12,804 nt of DNA from an uncultured Erysipelotrichaceae bacterium (GTDB lineage Bacteria > Bacillota_I > Bacilli_A > Erysipelotrichales > Erysipelotrichaceae): NCBI GenBank assembly GCA_902782955.1, contig CACZPD010000284.1:1-12804 (forward strand), read 5' to 3'. The notes beneath the pieces are model-generated. The model made no database searches, had not been told where the DNA came from, and saw nothing but the letters and a program-made list of their open reading frames with translations. Numbering within the stretch: position 1 is the stretch's first letter; each line of letters begins with the position of its first letter. Positions 6,633 to 12,804 of the stretch are shown here, one piece after another. The position numbers and the translations under genes were made by a program.

Positions 6633-7829
6633 TTATAACTCCCTGATTACCTGATAGATCCGCTCGCAGTTTTCTGTATCAAACAGCGGGAAATATTCTG
6701 CGTGCGCTTTTTCATATGCGTCGGAAAGCCTGTAGTTATTCTTTACAGACCTGCCGATCGCTTCAATCACTTCATTTTCCGTATCATAGCTTTCGCTGAA
6801 CGGATTATGCCTGTAATCAAAATATCCTTCCTGATACTGGCCTTTCCGGAACATATCATAATCAAACTGATAGAAGATCACCGGTTTCTTCATATAGATC
6901 ACATCAAAGAATACACTGGAATAATCTGTTATTAACAAAGCGCACCTCTTGAGAAGATCCTGGATATCATAATCTTTGGAAAAAGCCACTTCGACAGCTT
7001 CATTCCCCTTCGGAAAATACTGCGCGTATTTCTGCATGTTGCGGTGCGGGAAGAAGATGAAATGCACCCCGTACGCATCTGCGATCTCTTTCAGTTCCGG
7101 ATTCTCCAGGAAGGATGTCCAAGTCCTGAAATAGTTGGTTTCGGGGATATTGGTCGTTCCTTCATATTCCTGAAGCCGGTAATCCTCGTCCGCGATCCAT
7201 TCCCTCCATGTAGGCATGATCAGAACCATCTTTTTATCCACATTGATCTCATGCAGGCGGTCAAACCGGGCAAATCCCGTATAGACCAAGTTCTTTTCCG
7301 GATAGCCGAATTTCTCTTTGATGAATTCATATTCCGGATATGCGCCGCAGATAAACCGGTTCATTTTCGTGACATCGTAGTACAGCCACTTGCCATCGTT
7401 GATGGTAATGCCGTGCTGCAGGAATACCCGCTTATTCTTTAAGATTCCATAGACTTCAAGGGCATAGAAGATCGCCGCATTGGGATTCATCGCCTTCTGG
7501 CTGCCGATCTGTTTTTCCGATGCCAGATACAGGATCCAGTGCATCAGGGAATAATACTGTACCGTCCTGCCGAGATCCTTTACCTTGGCATAATCCGGAC
7601 ATTTCCGGTTGATGGCATAGACGATCTCCTGATCCGGATAAGTTTCCCGGATATATTTGAACATCCAGTAGCCGTTATCCCTTGCCTCATTCGCGTCTTC
7701 GCATATGATCCAGAGATGCGGGTGGAACAGACGATAAAAAAAGGCAGGAATGACGGCGACGATCAGTTTCCATATCTGTAAAATATCATGTACTTTTACA
7801 CGTTTTAACTTATAGATAAAATCCGACAT
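6633..7829 (-). CDS. CDP-glycerol-type glycerophosphotransferase (TagF/TagB-like)
   Basis: This 398-residue protein belongs to the CDP-glycerol:polyglycerol-phosphate glycerophosphotransferase family, which moves glycerol phosphate or a similar polyol phosphate from a CDP donor onto a lipid-linked acceptor at the inner membrane face. Markers are QHGI (138-141), PTWR (206-209), FFPHRN (259-264), LITDYSSVFFD (299-309) and KPVIFYQFD (315-323). The two family histidines and the TDYSS donor site are intact. A hydrophobic stretch at about 19-33 may be a membrane contact. Start choice is uncertain: ATG 7829 has AGGTGG very close, while GTG 7835 would add two residues and has only a GAAG box. It starts a few bases after the ExoA-like gene stop. 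No CDP-glycerol synthase gene is nearby, so the donor must come from elsewhere. Confidence 0.9.
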   Translation of the reverse strand: MSDFIYKLKRVKVHDILQIWKLIVAVIPAFFYRLFHPHLWIICEDANEARDNGYWMFKYIRETYPDQEIVYAINRKCPDYAKVKDLGRTVQYYSLMHWILYLASEKQIGSQKAMNPNAAIFYALEVYGILKNKRVFLQHGITINDGKWLYYDVTKMNRFICGAYPEYEFIKEKFGYPEKNLVYTGFARFDRLHEINVDKKMVLIMPTWREWIADEDYRLQEYEGTTNIPETNYFRTWTSFLENPELKEIADAYGVHFIFFPHRNMQKYAQYFPKGNEAVEVAFSKDYDIQDLLKRCALLITDYSSVFFDVIYMKKPVIFYQFDYDMFRKGQYQEGYFDYRHNPFSESYDTENEVIEAIGRSVKNNYRLSDAYEKAHAEYFPLFDTENCERIYQVIREL

Positions 7830-7835
7830 AACCAC

Positions 7836-8834
7836 CTATTTCTTCAAAAGACTCAGAAAACCGTTCAATGTGCCGATCCCGTAGCTGACATGCAGAAGCA
7901 GGAAGATGACAGGAAGCAGGATAAAATAGACAGACTTGTGTTCATCCTGGATAAACGCCATCACACCGCTCGCCAGTGCAAACAGCGCGTACGCTCCCCA
8001 CATGATCTTCGCGAGCAGCGGGTAACCGCAGAGCGCAAGGATCGTTGTGAAAACGATGCCGAGTATGAAAACAAACGGCACAAAATAGAATACCGAAAGA
8101 CATTTCGGAGAAACAGGAACAGTCCGTGCGATCCAGTATCCATTCAGATATTTCTGTTTCAGCATCTTTCCCAAAGATTCCCGGATATGCTGGTAGGAAA
8201 CGATATCGGAATGAAACCAGATATCATAGCCTGCTTCCCGGATCCGGTAATTCATATCATTGTCTTCCGTGCGGGTCAGTTTCTCGTTATAAAACCCGAC
8301 CTTGTCAAAAACTTCCCTGCGGTAGCAGCCATGGAAGATGGAAGATACTTTTCTGTCTTCTCCCTGACGGCGAAAATCGGAGATGCTGGAACCGAACATG
8401 GAGGATTCCGCGGCCAGAAGCATCCGCTTCCATTTCGTATCCTCATCAAAGATATTCGGCCTGTATCCGCCGCATACATATTCCCCGTCATTCAGGTGCT
8501 TTACATTCTTTTCGACAAAATCCTTCGTGATCTCCGCATGTCCGTCGATGCGGACGATCGCTTCCCCGCGGTATGCCTTCAGGGCAACATTCCAGCCGCA
8601 CGGCAGTGTCCTGCCGGGATTATCCATAACGAGGATCCGGTCAAATTCAGATTCATGTTCCGCTTTGAACCGTTCCATCAGTTCCTTCGTGCGGTCTTTG
8701 GACATGCCGTCGACGAAGACTGCCTCTATATACTTATGATCGTATGTCTGTTCCAGAAGATTCGAAAACAGACGTTCAATGGACGCCTCTTCGTTATAGG
8801 CAATAACACAGAATGTGATCAGCATTTTATTCAT
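7836..8834 (-). CDS. ExoA-like family 2 glycosyltransferase with C-terminal membrane helices
   Basis: A GT-A domain occupies about residues 1-240: opening strand LITFCVIAYNEE (5-16), nucleotide-binding VDGMSKDRT (41-49), metal site RIDGHAE (95-101), and the late EDNDMNYRIREAG (190-202). This set, followed by three hydrophobic segments at about 248-269, 274-294 and 300-325, is the pattern of succinoglycan ExoA-type enzymes, which add a sugar to undecaprenyl-linked intermediates. The start is hard to set. ATG 8834 (332 residues) lies about 4 bases after the predicted transcription start; ATG 8825 and ATG 8840 are close alternatives, and a TTG at 8873 would extend it by 13 residues and has an AAAGGA box. 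That box is the descending arm of the terminator hairpin, so I reject it. It is first in the unit continuing with the TagF-like gene. Confidence 0.88.
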   Translation of the reverse strand: MNKMLITFCVIAYNEEASIERLFSNLLEQTYDHKYIEAVFVDGMSKDRTKELMERFKAEHESEFDRILVMDNPGRTLPCGWNVALKAYRGEAIVRIDGHAEITKDFVEKNVKHLNDGEYVCGGYRPNIFDEDTKWKRMLLAAESSMFGSSISDFRRQGEDRKVSSIFHGCYRREVFDKVGFYNEKLTRTEDNDMNYRIREAGYDIWFHSDIVSYQHIRESLGKMLKQKYLNGYWIARTVPVSPKCLSVFYFVPFVFILGIVFTTILALCGYPLLAKIMWGAYALFALASGVMAFIQDEHKSVYFILLPVIFLLLHVSYGIGTLNGFLSLLKK

Positions 8835-8844
8835 ACGCATGATT

Positions 8845-8873
8845 ATTCTATCATTCAATCGCGAATATACCAA
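8845..8873 (-). promoter_or_regulatory. Promoter for the three-gene glycosyltransferase unit
   Basis: On the minus strand TTGGTA (8873-8868), a 17-base spacer and TAGAAT (8850-8845) are seen, with TG before the -10 (TGATAGAAT). The predicted start is near 8838, leaving about 4 bases before ATG 8834. The -35 begins in the T-tract of the upstream terminator. Confidence 0.65.
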
Positions 8874-8896
8874 AAAAGATCCTTTCGGATCTCTTA
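8871..8896 (-). terminator. Rho-independent terminator after the phosphoglycosyl transferase
   Basis: On the minus strand AGATCC, a GAAA tetraloop and GGATCT form a perfect 6-base stem that can extend to 9 pairs using flanking A and T, followed by six Ts. The hairpin starts at the TAA stop codon. It separates the LCP-aminotransferase-transferase unit from the ExoA-like unit. Confidence 0.82.
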
Positions 8897-9577
8897 TTTT
8901 GCGACAATTCCGACTGTCTTCAGCATCGTCTTCCAGTCATTCCAGCACGAGAAATTCCGGATCGACTGCAGATTGTACTTCATCTTTTCCGGCAGGATCT
9001 TCTCCACATAGAACGCATGGACATCTTCATCTTTGACATTCTTCAGCAGTTCCGCCTCGTCCTTATACTGGATGCTGGCTTCGCTCGTTACGCCTGCAGG
9101 CAGAAGCAGCGTGGCTTTCATCTCATCGGTATACTGACTGACAAATTCCGGCACTTCCGGACGTGTGCCCACAAAGCTCATATTCCCGGAAATGATATCC
9201 AGCAGCTGCGGCAGTTCATCCAATCGGTATTTCCGCAGGGTCTGTCCGATCTTCGTGACACGGGAATCCGCGTCTGTCGTGATCTGGGTGCCTGAGTTGT
9301 CGTTCCGCATGGTACGGAATTTATGGATCCTAAAGGATTTTCCGTACTGCGTTACCCTCTCCTGACGGAACATGACCGGACTGCCGGATTCCTGTACGAT
9401 CCGTACCGCGATCACAGCCAGTACCGGCGAGATCAGCACCAGCAGCGCCGTACCCCCGACGATGTCAAAAGCGCGCTTGAAAAGAAGGCTCCCCTTCTTC
9501 CGTGAAAGAATGTCATAGTATTCCTTCACTTCCGGAACCTGCATTTCCTTTGGCAGCTGTTCCCATTTTTTCAGCAT
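8894..9577 (-). CDS. Monotopic phosphoglycosyl transferase (initiating sugar-phosphate transferase)
   Basis: This 227-residue enzyme belongs to the bacterial sugar transferase family (PglC/WcaJ C-terminal domain). It transfers a sugar-1-phosphate from a UDP-sugar to undecaprenyl phosphate, the first membrane step of repeat-unit assembly. After a cytoplasmic N-terminus comes KRAFDIVGG (34-42), then one hydrophobic re-entrant helix (about 42-62) with the helix-breaking Ser50-Pro51. MFRQERVTQYGKSFRIHKFRTM-type sequence follows at 69-90. The catalytic Asp-Glu pair is D120-E121 in RLDELPQ, then SFVGTRPEVPEF (134-145). The length fits the minimal PglC type, without the large WbaP N-terminal membrane part. 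The ATG at 9577 has AAGGAAGG about 7 bases upstream, overlapping the aminotransferase stop. Position after an aminotransferase suggests an amino-sugar substrate. Confidence 0.93.
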   Translation of the reverse strand: MLKKWEQLPKEMQVPEVKEYYDILSRKKGSLLFKRAFDIVGGTALLVLISPVLAVIAVRIVQESGSPVMFRQERVTQYGKSFRIHKFRTMRNDNSGTQITTDADSRVTKIGQTLRKYRLDELPQLLDIISGNMSFVGTRPEVPEFVSQYTDEMKATLLLPAGVTSEASIQYKDEAELLKNVKDEDVHAFYVEKILPEKMKYNLQSIRNFSCWNDWKTMLKTVGIVAK

Positions 9578-9590
9578 CGCAGAGCCTTCC

Positions 9591-10823
9591 TTATTTCAGA
9601 TAATCTTTTATTACTTCCTTACAGTTTTCAATGACATATTCCACATCTTCATCACTGAGCTTCGTATGAAGCGGCAGGGTGATCAGGTTGTGGTAGTAAT
9701 CATAGGCATTCGGGAAATCTTTGATATCCCAGCCCAGTTTCTTATAAGCTGTCATCATCGGCAGAGGCTTGTAGTGCACGTTGCATGAAACTCCGCGTTC
9801 AGCCAGTTTGATGATGATATCGTTTCTTTCTTCCACGCTGATGCCGGGGATCCGGATCAGGTACAGGTGACCTGAACTCTTCCAGTCCGGTCCGTAATGG
9901 ATCAGATGGGATACACCCAGTTCATCCATGGCAGCGTCATATTTCCCGATGATCTCTTTCCTTCTTTCCAGAAGACCGGGATAACGGTCCAGCTGACGGA
10001 GTCCGATCGCAGCCGTGATATCGGTCATATTGCATTTATACCACGGACCGGCGATATCATATTCCCATGCGCCGATCTGCGTTTTAGCCAGGGCATCCTT
10101 GGACTGCCCGTGCAGGGAAAGCAGCTGGAACTGGTGGTACATTTCTTCCTCATCCATTCCTTCCGCATAACGCCATGTGGAAGCACCGCCTTCCGCTGTT
10201 GTGAAATTCTTGACGGCGTGGAAAGAGAAGGAAGTCATATCCGCTGCTTCACCGGCCATCCTGCCGTTTCTCTCTGCGCCTAAAGCGTGCGCCGCATCCG
10301 AAATAATGATGATGCGTCCAAACAGTTTCTGAATCTCATTCGAAGGACGGAACAGGTCTTTCTTCTTTTCCGCGATCGCGTAGAGCTTATCATAATCGCA
10401 CATGATCCCGCCGATATCCACGGGGATGATCGCCTTGGTGCGTTCATTGATTGCTTTTTCCACTGCTTCATAATCCATTTCAGGAGAATGCGTCAGCGGA
10501 TCGCCGTCTTTCTGTGAATCCACAAATACCGGTTTTGCGCCGACATGGATCACAGCGGAAGCTGTTGCGGTATAGGTATATGCAGGAACGATGACTTCAT
10601 CACCTTCCCCGATACCGAGTACATGCAGGTTCATCTCTTCCGCTGCCGTTGCGGAATTCAGGCAGACAGTCTTATTCGTATGTACATATTCCGACAGCCG
10701 TTTTTCCAGTTCTTTTGTACGCGGACCGGTCGTGATCCAGCCCGAGCGCATAGCTTCAGCCACTTCACTGATCTCAAGCTCTGATATATCGGGCGGACTG
10801 AACGGTATCACTTTTTTATTCAT
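9591..10823 (-). CDS. DegT/DnrJ/EryC1/StrS-family sugar aminotransferase
   Basis: This 410-residue PLP enzyme would aminate a nucleotide-linked keto-sugar, using glutamate as usual donor. The PLP lysine is K205 in SFHAVKNFTTAEGG (200-213); D176 in SDAAHA (175-180) should pair with the pyridine nitrogen. The N-terminal SGWITTGPRTKELE (27-40) is typical. A segment of about 20 residues (151-170) precedes the SDAAHA strand and is longer than in short members such as EpsN. The start at 10823 has AAGAGGA 8 bases upstream and overlaps the LCP stop by 8 bases; a longer start at 10850 lacks a box. It probably forms a 4-amino sugar (bacillosamine or AATGal type) for the next gene's enzyme, but the matching UDP-HexNAc 4,6-dehydratase is not in the window. 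The exact sugar is not known. Confidence 0.9.
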   Translation of the reverse strand: MNKKVIPFSPPDISELEISEVAEAMRSGWITTGPRTKELEKRLSEYVHTNKTVCLNSATAAEEMNLHVLGIGEGDEVIVPAYTYTATASAVIHVGAKPVFVDSQKDGDPLTHSPEMDYEAVEKAINERTKAIIPVDIGGIMCDYDKLYAIAEKKKDLFRPSNEIQKLFGRIIIISDAAHALGAERNGRMAGEAADMTSFSFHAVKNFTTAEGGASTWRYAEGMDEEEMYHQFQLLSLHGQSKDALAKTQIGAWEYDIAGPWYKCNMTDITAAIGLRQLDRYPGLLERRKEIIGKYDAAMDELGVSHLIHYGPDWKSSGHLYLIRIPGISVEERNDIIIKLAERGVSCNVHYKPLPMMTAYKKLGWDIKDFPNAYDYYHNLITLPLHTKLSDEDVEYVIENCKEVIKDYLK

Positions 10824-12465
10824 TTTCTGGTTCCTCTTCAGCTGTTTCACTTTCTACATTGTTATTATACTCATTTTCCCGTTTATATTCATCCGGATCA
10901 AACGGAATACCTTCGTAAAGCGGCAGTTCTTCCTGTTTTACGGTCTCCCCGTTCAGGACTTTTTTCATTTCCGTTATCAGCATCACTGCCTGCGGTTTGA
11001 CGAATCTTGCCACATACAGCCTCAGGCCGGGGATCGACGCGGTCTCGGCTTCTTCACCGATTCCGTCAAGATGGTACTGGATGATATTCCATCCGCCTTC
11101 ATGATCCAGCGTATTGCCCGCGAGCTTATAGATCTTCCGGGAATCCAGCGTTGTCAGGAACTGTCCTTCCAGGGCTGTGAGAAGTCCGTCGAACTTCGTT
11201 AACATGACCGGGCTGGTCACTTTTTCCAGGATCGCTTTCAGAACGATCGCCTGATGTTCGTTTCGGCCGAAGTCGCCGTTGATCAGGTTCTGGCGTTCAC
11301 GCACATAGGCAAGCGCTTCTTCACCGCCCAGATGGAGCGGTCCTTTTTCAAACCGTGTCACGATACCCGCATCTTCGCCCGTAGAGAATGAATACGGGTT
11401 ATCGATATCGACACCGCCGATCTCATTGACGATGATCTCAAACGTACGGAAATTGACTGCCATGTAATAATCCACCGGGATGTCAAAGCAGTCCGATATT
11501 CCCTTCATGCTGTTGCGCACACCGTTGACACCGAGATGCGTCAGCTTGTCATATCCTTTCAGTTTCGGATTGTAGATAAAACCGTCACGCGGGAGGGATA
11601 CGATGATCACCTGGTAATTGACCGGATCCACGACCGCAAGGATATTGACATCTGTCCTGCCGTACTGCGTCAGGGTCAGGCTCCTTGTATCATTTCCCGT
11701 CACAAGCACGGTAAACGGCTCAGTCAGGATATTCTTTTTGGGCTGCACCGCGCGGTTCTTCAGCACGATCTCTTCTTTGACGGTATACAGCGCGACCGTA
11801 TCTGTACGGAACGATTCACATCCGGGTATTTTTTCAATATCCGGAATGACCGCGTCATTGATGATCACGAGATCAGCTTCCCCGCCGTAAAAGGCTTTGA
11901 TCTGTTCCTTCACGCTCGTCTTGGTGATCGTCCAGAGATCAACTGTCTGCAGGGAGTTGCTGACTTCAGACAGGACATACATCTGTCCTTCATAATCAGA
12001 AGCGTTCTGGATCAGGAAGCCGGCACCGGCATAGTTGTATACATGGGTATACTGTCCCTTGATCACAGACGCCTCCAGGATATCCGGATGCGCTTCCTTA
12101 TATTCCTTTGTGAAAGCATACAGGCTGTATGTAGTAAATGTCGGTTCCGGATCCTCTTCTTCTGTCCGGAAAACATCAACCATTTTGCGTTCCAGGATCG
12201 GCAGATAAACCGAGCCGCCGATCATGCACAATGACAAAATACTGTTTATGACCGGGACAGCTTTCTTTCCTTTGCTGAATACGGAAAAAAAGCCGGTAAC
12301 CAGATCGATCAGGATCAGGCCGAAAAGAAGCGGCAGCCTGAACCGTTCCGGAAACATCATGAACCGGCTTAACATAAAATAGAATAGACCGGACGCAATG
12401 ATGACTGCGAGCCATGTCCATATATTTGTACCTGCTGTTTTACTGCTCTTTGCGTTGTGTGCCAT
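10816..12465 (-). CDS. LCP-family (LytR-CpsA-Psr) protein, CpsA-type architecture
   Basis: LCP proteins transfer undecaprenyl-linked capsule or teichoic acid to the peptidoglycan outside the membrane. This 549-residue protein has three membrane segments (about 15-36, 46-63 and 70-90). An accessory outside domain at about 110-235 resembles the one in streptococcal CpsA. The LCP domain runs at about 250-425, with TGNDTR (256-261), RTDVNILAVV (270-279), SLPRD (290-294), YVRERQ (387-392) and GDFGRNEHQ (397-405). The arginines and aspartates that hold the pyrophosphate lipid are present. The C-terminal tail is acidic. Its place at the head of the sugar genes matches the cpsA position in streptococcal capsule loci. 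ATG 12465 is the only usable start: an in-frame TAG lies five codons upstream. No ribosome binding site precedes it, and the -10 is adjacent. Confidence 0.93.
   Translation of the reverse strand: MAHNAKSSKTAGTNIWTWLAVIIASGLFYFMLSRFMMFPERFRLPLLFGLILIDLVTGFFSVFSKGKKAVPVINSILSLCMIGGSVYLPILERKMVDVFRTEEEDPEPTFTTYSLYAFTKEYKEAHPDILEASVIKGQYTHVYNYAGAGFLIQNASDYEGQMYVLSEVSNSLQTVDLWTITKTSVKEQIKAFYGGEADLVIINDAVIPDIEKIPGCESFRTDTVALYTVKEEIVLKNRAVQPKKNILTEPFTVLVTGNDTRSLTLTQYGRTDVNILAVVDPVNYQVIIVSLPRDGFIYNPKLKGYDKLTHLGVNGVRNSMKGISDCFDIPVDYYMAVNFRTFEIIVNEIGGVDIDNPYSFSTGEDAGIVTRFEKGPLHLGGEEALAYVRERQNLINGDFGRNEHQAIVLKAILEKVTSPVMLTKFDGLLTALEGQFLTTLDSRKIYKLAGNTLDHEGGWNIIQYHLDGIGEEAETASIPGLRLYVARFVKPQAVMLITEMKKVLNGETVKQEELPLYEGIPFDPDEYKRENEYNNNVESETAEEEPENE
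10832..10838 (-). promoter_or_regulatory. Ribosome binding site deciding the aminotransferase start
   Basis: AAGAGGA on the minus strand lies 8 bases from ATG 10823, inside the end of the LCP gene. The alternative in-frame ATG at 10850 has no such box, so translation is probably coupled through the 8-base overlap. Confidence 0.7.
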
Positions 12466-12471
12466 GACTAA

Positions 12472-12480
12472 ACTATACTA
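12472..12480 (-). promoter_or_regulatory. Promoter -10 region directly upstream of the LCP gene
   Basis: The minus strand contains two overlapping -10 candidates: TAGTAT with a TG one base before it (12480-12475), and TATAGT (12477-12472). They put the start at about 12468 or exactly 12465, giving a leader of 3 or 0 bases. No good -35 is visible; the region upstream is the T-tract of the DUF1146 terminator. Confidence 0.55.
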
Positions 12481-12491
12481 TCACAAAAGTA

Positions 12492-12529
12492 AGGAAAAAC
12501 CCCACTCACTTTCCGTTTCAGACGGTGAG
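12492..12529 (-). terminator. Terminator after the DUF1146 gene
   Basis: On the minus strand CTCA-CCGT, a 5-base loop, then ACGG, a 4-base bulge and TGAG make two stacked 4-base stems, followed by TGGGGTTTTT. The TGA stop codon of the DUF1146 gene falls in the loop. The bulge makes it weaker than the one at 8871-8896. Confidence 0.58.
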
Positions 12530-12724
12530 CGGATAAATAAAACCGATAAAAAACTGGGAAACGAGATAAGCAAGCGCAATTATGATCAGGAAATACAGGA
12601 TCTGCGCCTGCTGAACATGTCCTTTCTTCAGGATCTTTTCATAATCCCATGCCTGCATCGCATACCAGCTGACTGCCAGCGATACGATATAAATAAAGGC
12701 TTTGACAAGAAACTGTATCATCAT
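12518..12724 (-). CDS. DUF1146/YwzB-family small membrane protein
   Basis: This 68-residue protein has two hydrophobic segments (about 5-22 and 42-62) joined by a short loop, AMQAWDYEKILKKGHVQQAQ (22-41). The loop with (D/N)xEKILKKG and the Q/AQxL beginning of the second helix matches the YwzB/DUF1146 family of Bacillota, whose function is not established. Its ATG at 12724 overlaps the upp stop in an ATGA junction, so the two are translationally coupled; a second ATG at 12721 is possible. In Bacillus subtilis, ywzB lies near atpC and murAA, downstream of upp and the ATP synthase genes. Here it directly follows upp. Confidence 0.85.
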   Translation of the reverse strand: MMIQFLVKAFIYIVSLAVSWYAMQAWDYEKILKKGHVQQAQILYFLIIIALAYLVSQFFIGFIYPLTV

Positions 12725-12804
12725 TTCGTTCCGAAGATCCTGTCGCCGGCATCACCGAGTCCGGGTACGATATATCCGATCTCATTCAGCTTGTCATCCA
12801 GCGC
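12721..12804 (-). CDS. upp: Uracil phosphoribosyltransferase, C-terminal end (5' part outside window)
   Basis: Only the last 27 residues are present. They contain the family's highly conserved C-terminal block YIVPGLGDAGDRIFGTK, which includes the uracil-binding loop (GDAGDR). Upp makes UMP from uracil and PRPP in pyrimidine salvage. The TGA stop (12723-12721) overlaps the DUF1146 start. The rest of the gene lies to the right of the window. Confidence 0.93.
   Translation of the reverse strand, partial: ALDDKLNEIGYIVPGLGDAGDRIFGTK

Noticed and set aside
8835..8873. TTG start at 8873 for the ExoA-like gene, with an AAAGGA box
   Set aside because: The box is part of the terminator hairpin and the start would precede the promoter's transcription start; the 13 extra residues are not typical of GT2 enzymes.
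7890..9011. A 373-codon open frame on the plus strand opposite the ExoA-like gene
   Set aside because: It runs antisense to a gene with clear GT2 motifs, crosses the terminator and promoter at 8845-8896, has no ribosome binding site and its translation matches no family. It follows from the codon bias of the real strand.
11536..12234. A 232-codon plus-strand frame opposite the LCP gene
   Set aside because: The opposite strand encodes the conserved LCP motifs; the plus frame has no start signal or recognisable domain.
1..12804. A novel defence or mobile system
   Set aside because: I found no transposase, integrase, nuclease, toxin-antitoxin pair, direct-repeat array or attachment site; the content is explained by polysaccharide synthesis and flanking housekeeping genes.

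Overview
The window is chromosomal DNA from a Gram-positive bacterium of the Bacillota. It carries most of a capsule or exopolysaccharide locus set between housekeeping genes. The evidence is a YwzB/DUF1146 membrane protein next to upp, a streptococcal CpsA-type LCP protein at the head of the sugar genes, a CDP-glycerol-type phosphotransferase, strong AGGAGG-type ribosome binding sites and very tight gene packing. Base composition is moderate. A member of the Erysipelotrichia is possible, but that is a guess; nothing here fixes the genus.

Layout, in the order the minus strand is transcribed (from the right end to the left). (1) 12804-12497: the 3' end of upp (uracil phosphoribosyltransferase), an ATGA overlap into a DUF1146 membrane protein, then a terminator. 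(2) 12480-8871: a promoter with almost no 5' leader, an LCP ligase-type protein (CpsA architecture), a DegT-family sugar aminotransferase and a monotopic phosphoglycosyl transferase, ending at a clear hairpin plus T-tract. (3) 8873-5664: a promoter that begins in that T-tract, an ExoA-like GT2 glycosyltransferase, a TagF/TagB-like glycerophosphotransferase and a second GT2 enzyme. (4) 4273-5662, the only plus-strand unit: a Wzy/O-antigen-ligase-type polymerase whose stop codon lies one base from the stop of the converging GT2 gene. (5) 4217-1: a promoter, a 68-residue single-span membrane peptide, rfbA, rfbB, a Wzz-like protein with a degenerate kinase-like tail, and the start of guaA (ATP-pyrophosphatase domain only, running off the left edge).

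Together these genes describe a Wzy-type pathway. RfbA and RfbB make dTDP-4-keto-6-deoxyglucose. The aminotransferase makes an amino sugar, and the phosphoglycosyl transferase loads the first sugar phosphate on undecaprenyl phosphate. The two GT2 enzymes extend the unit, the TagF-like enzyme adds a polyol phosphate, and Wzy and Wzz polymerise it and set chain length. The LCP protein attaches the polymer to the wall. No Wzx flippase, tyrosine kinase or phosphatase pair, RmlC/RmlD or CDP-glycerol synthase is visible, so the locus is split or these functions lie elsewhere.

No gene-free stretch exceeds 300 bases. I see no tRNA, rRNA, CRISPR array, insertion sequence or defence system. The most unusual points are the near-leaderless starts behind extended -10 promoters, the inverted polymerase gene, the kinase-dead Wzz fusion and the glutaminase-less guaA placed inside the sugar operon.
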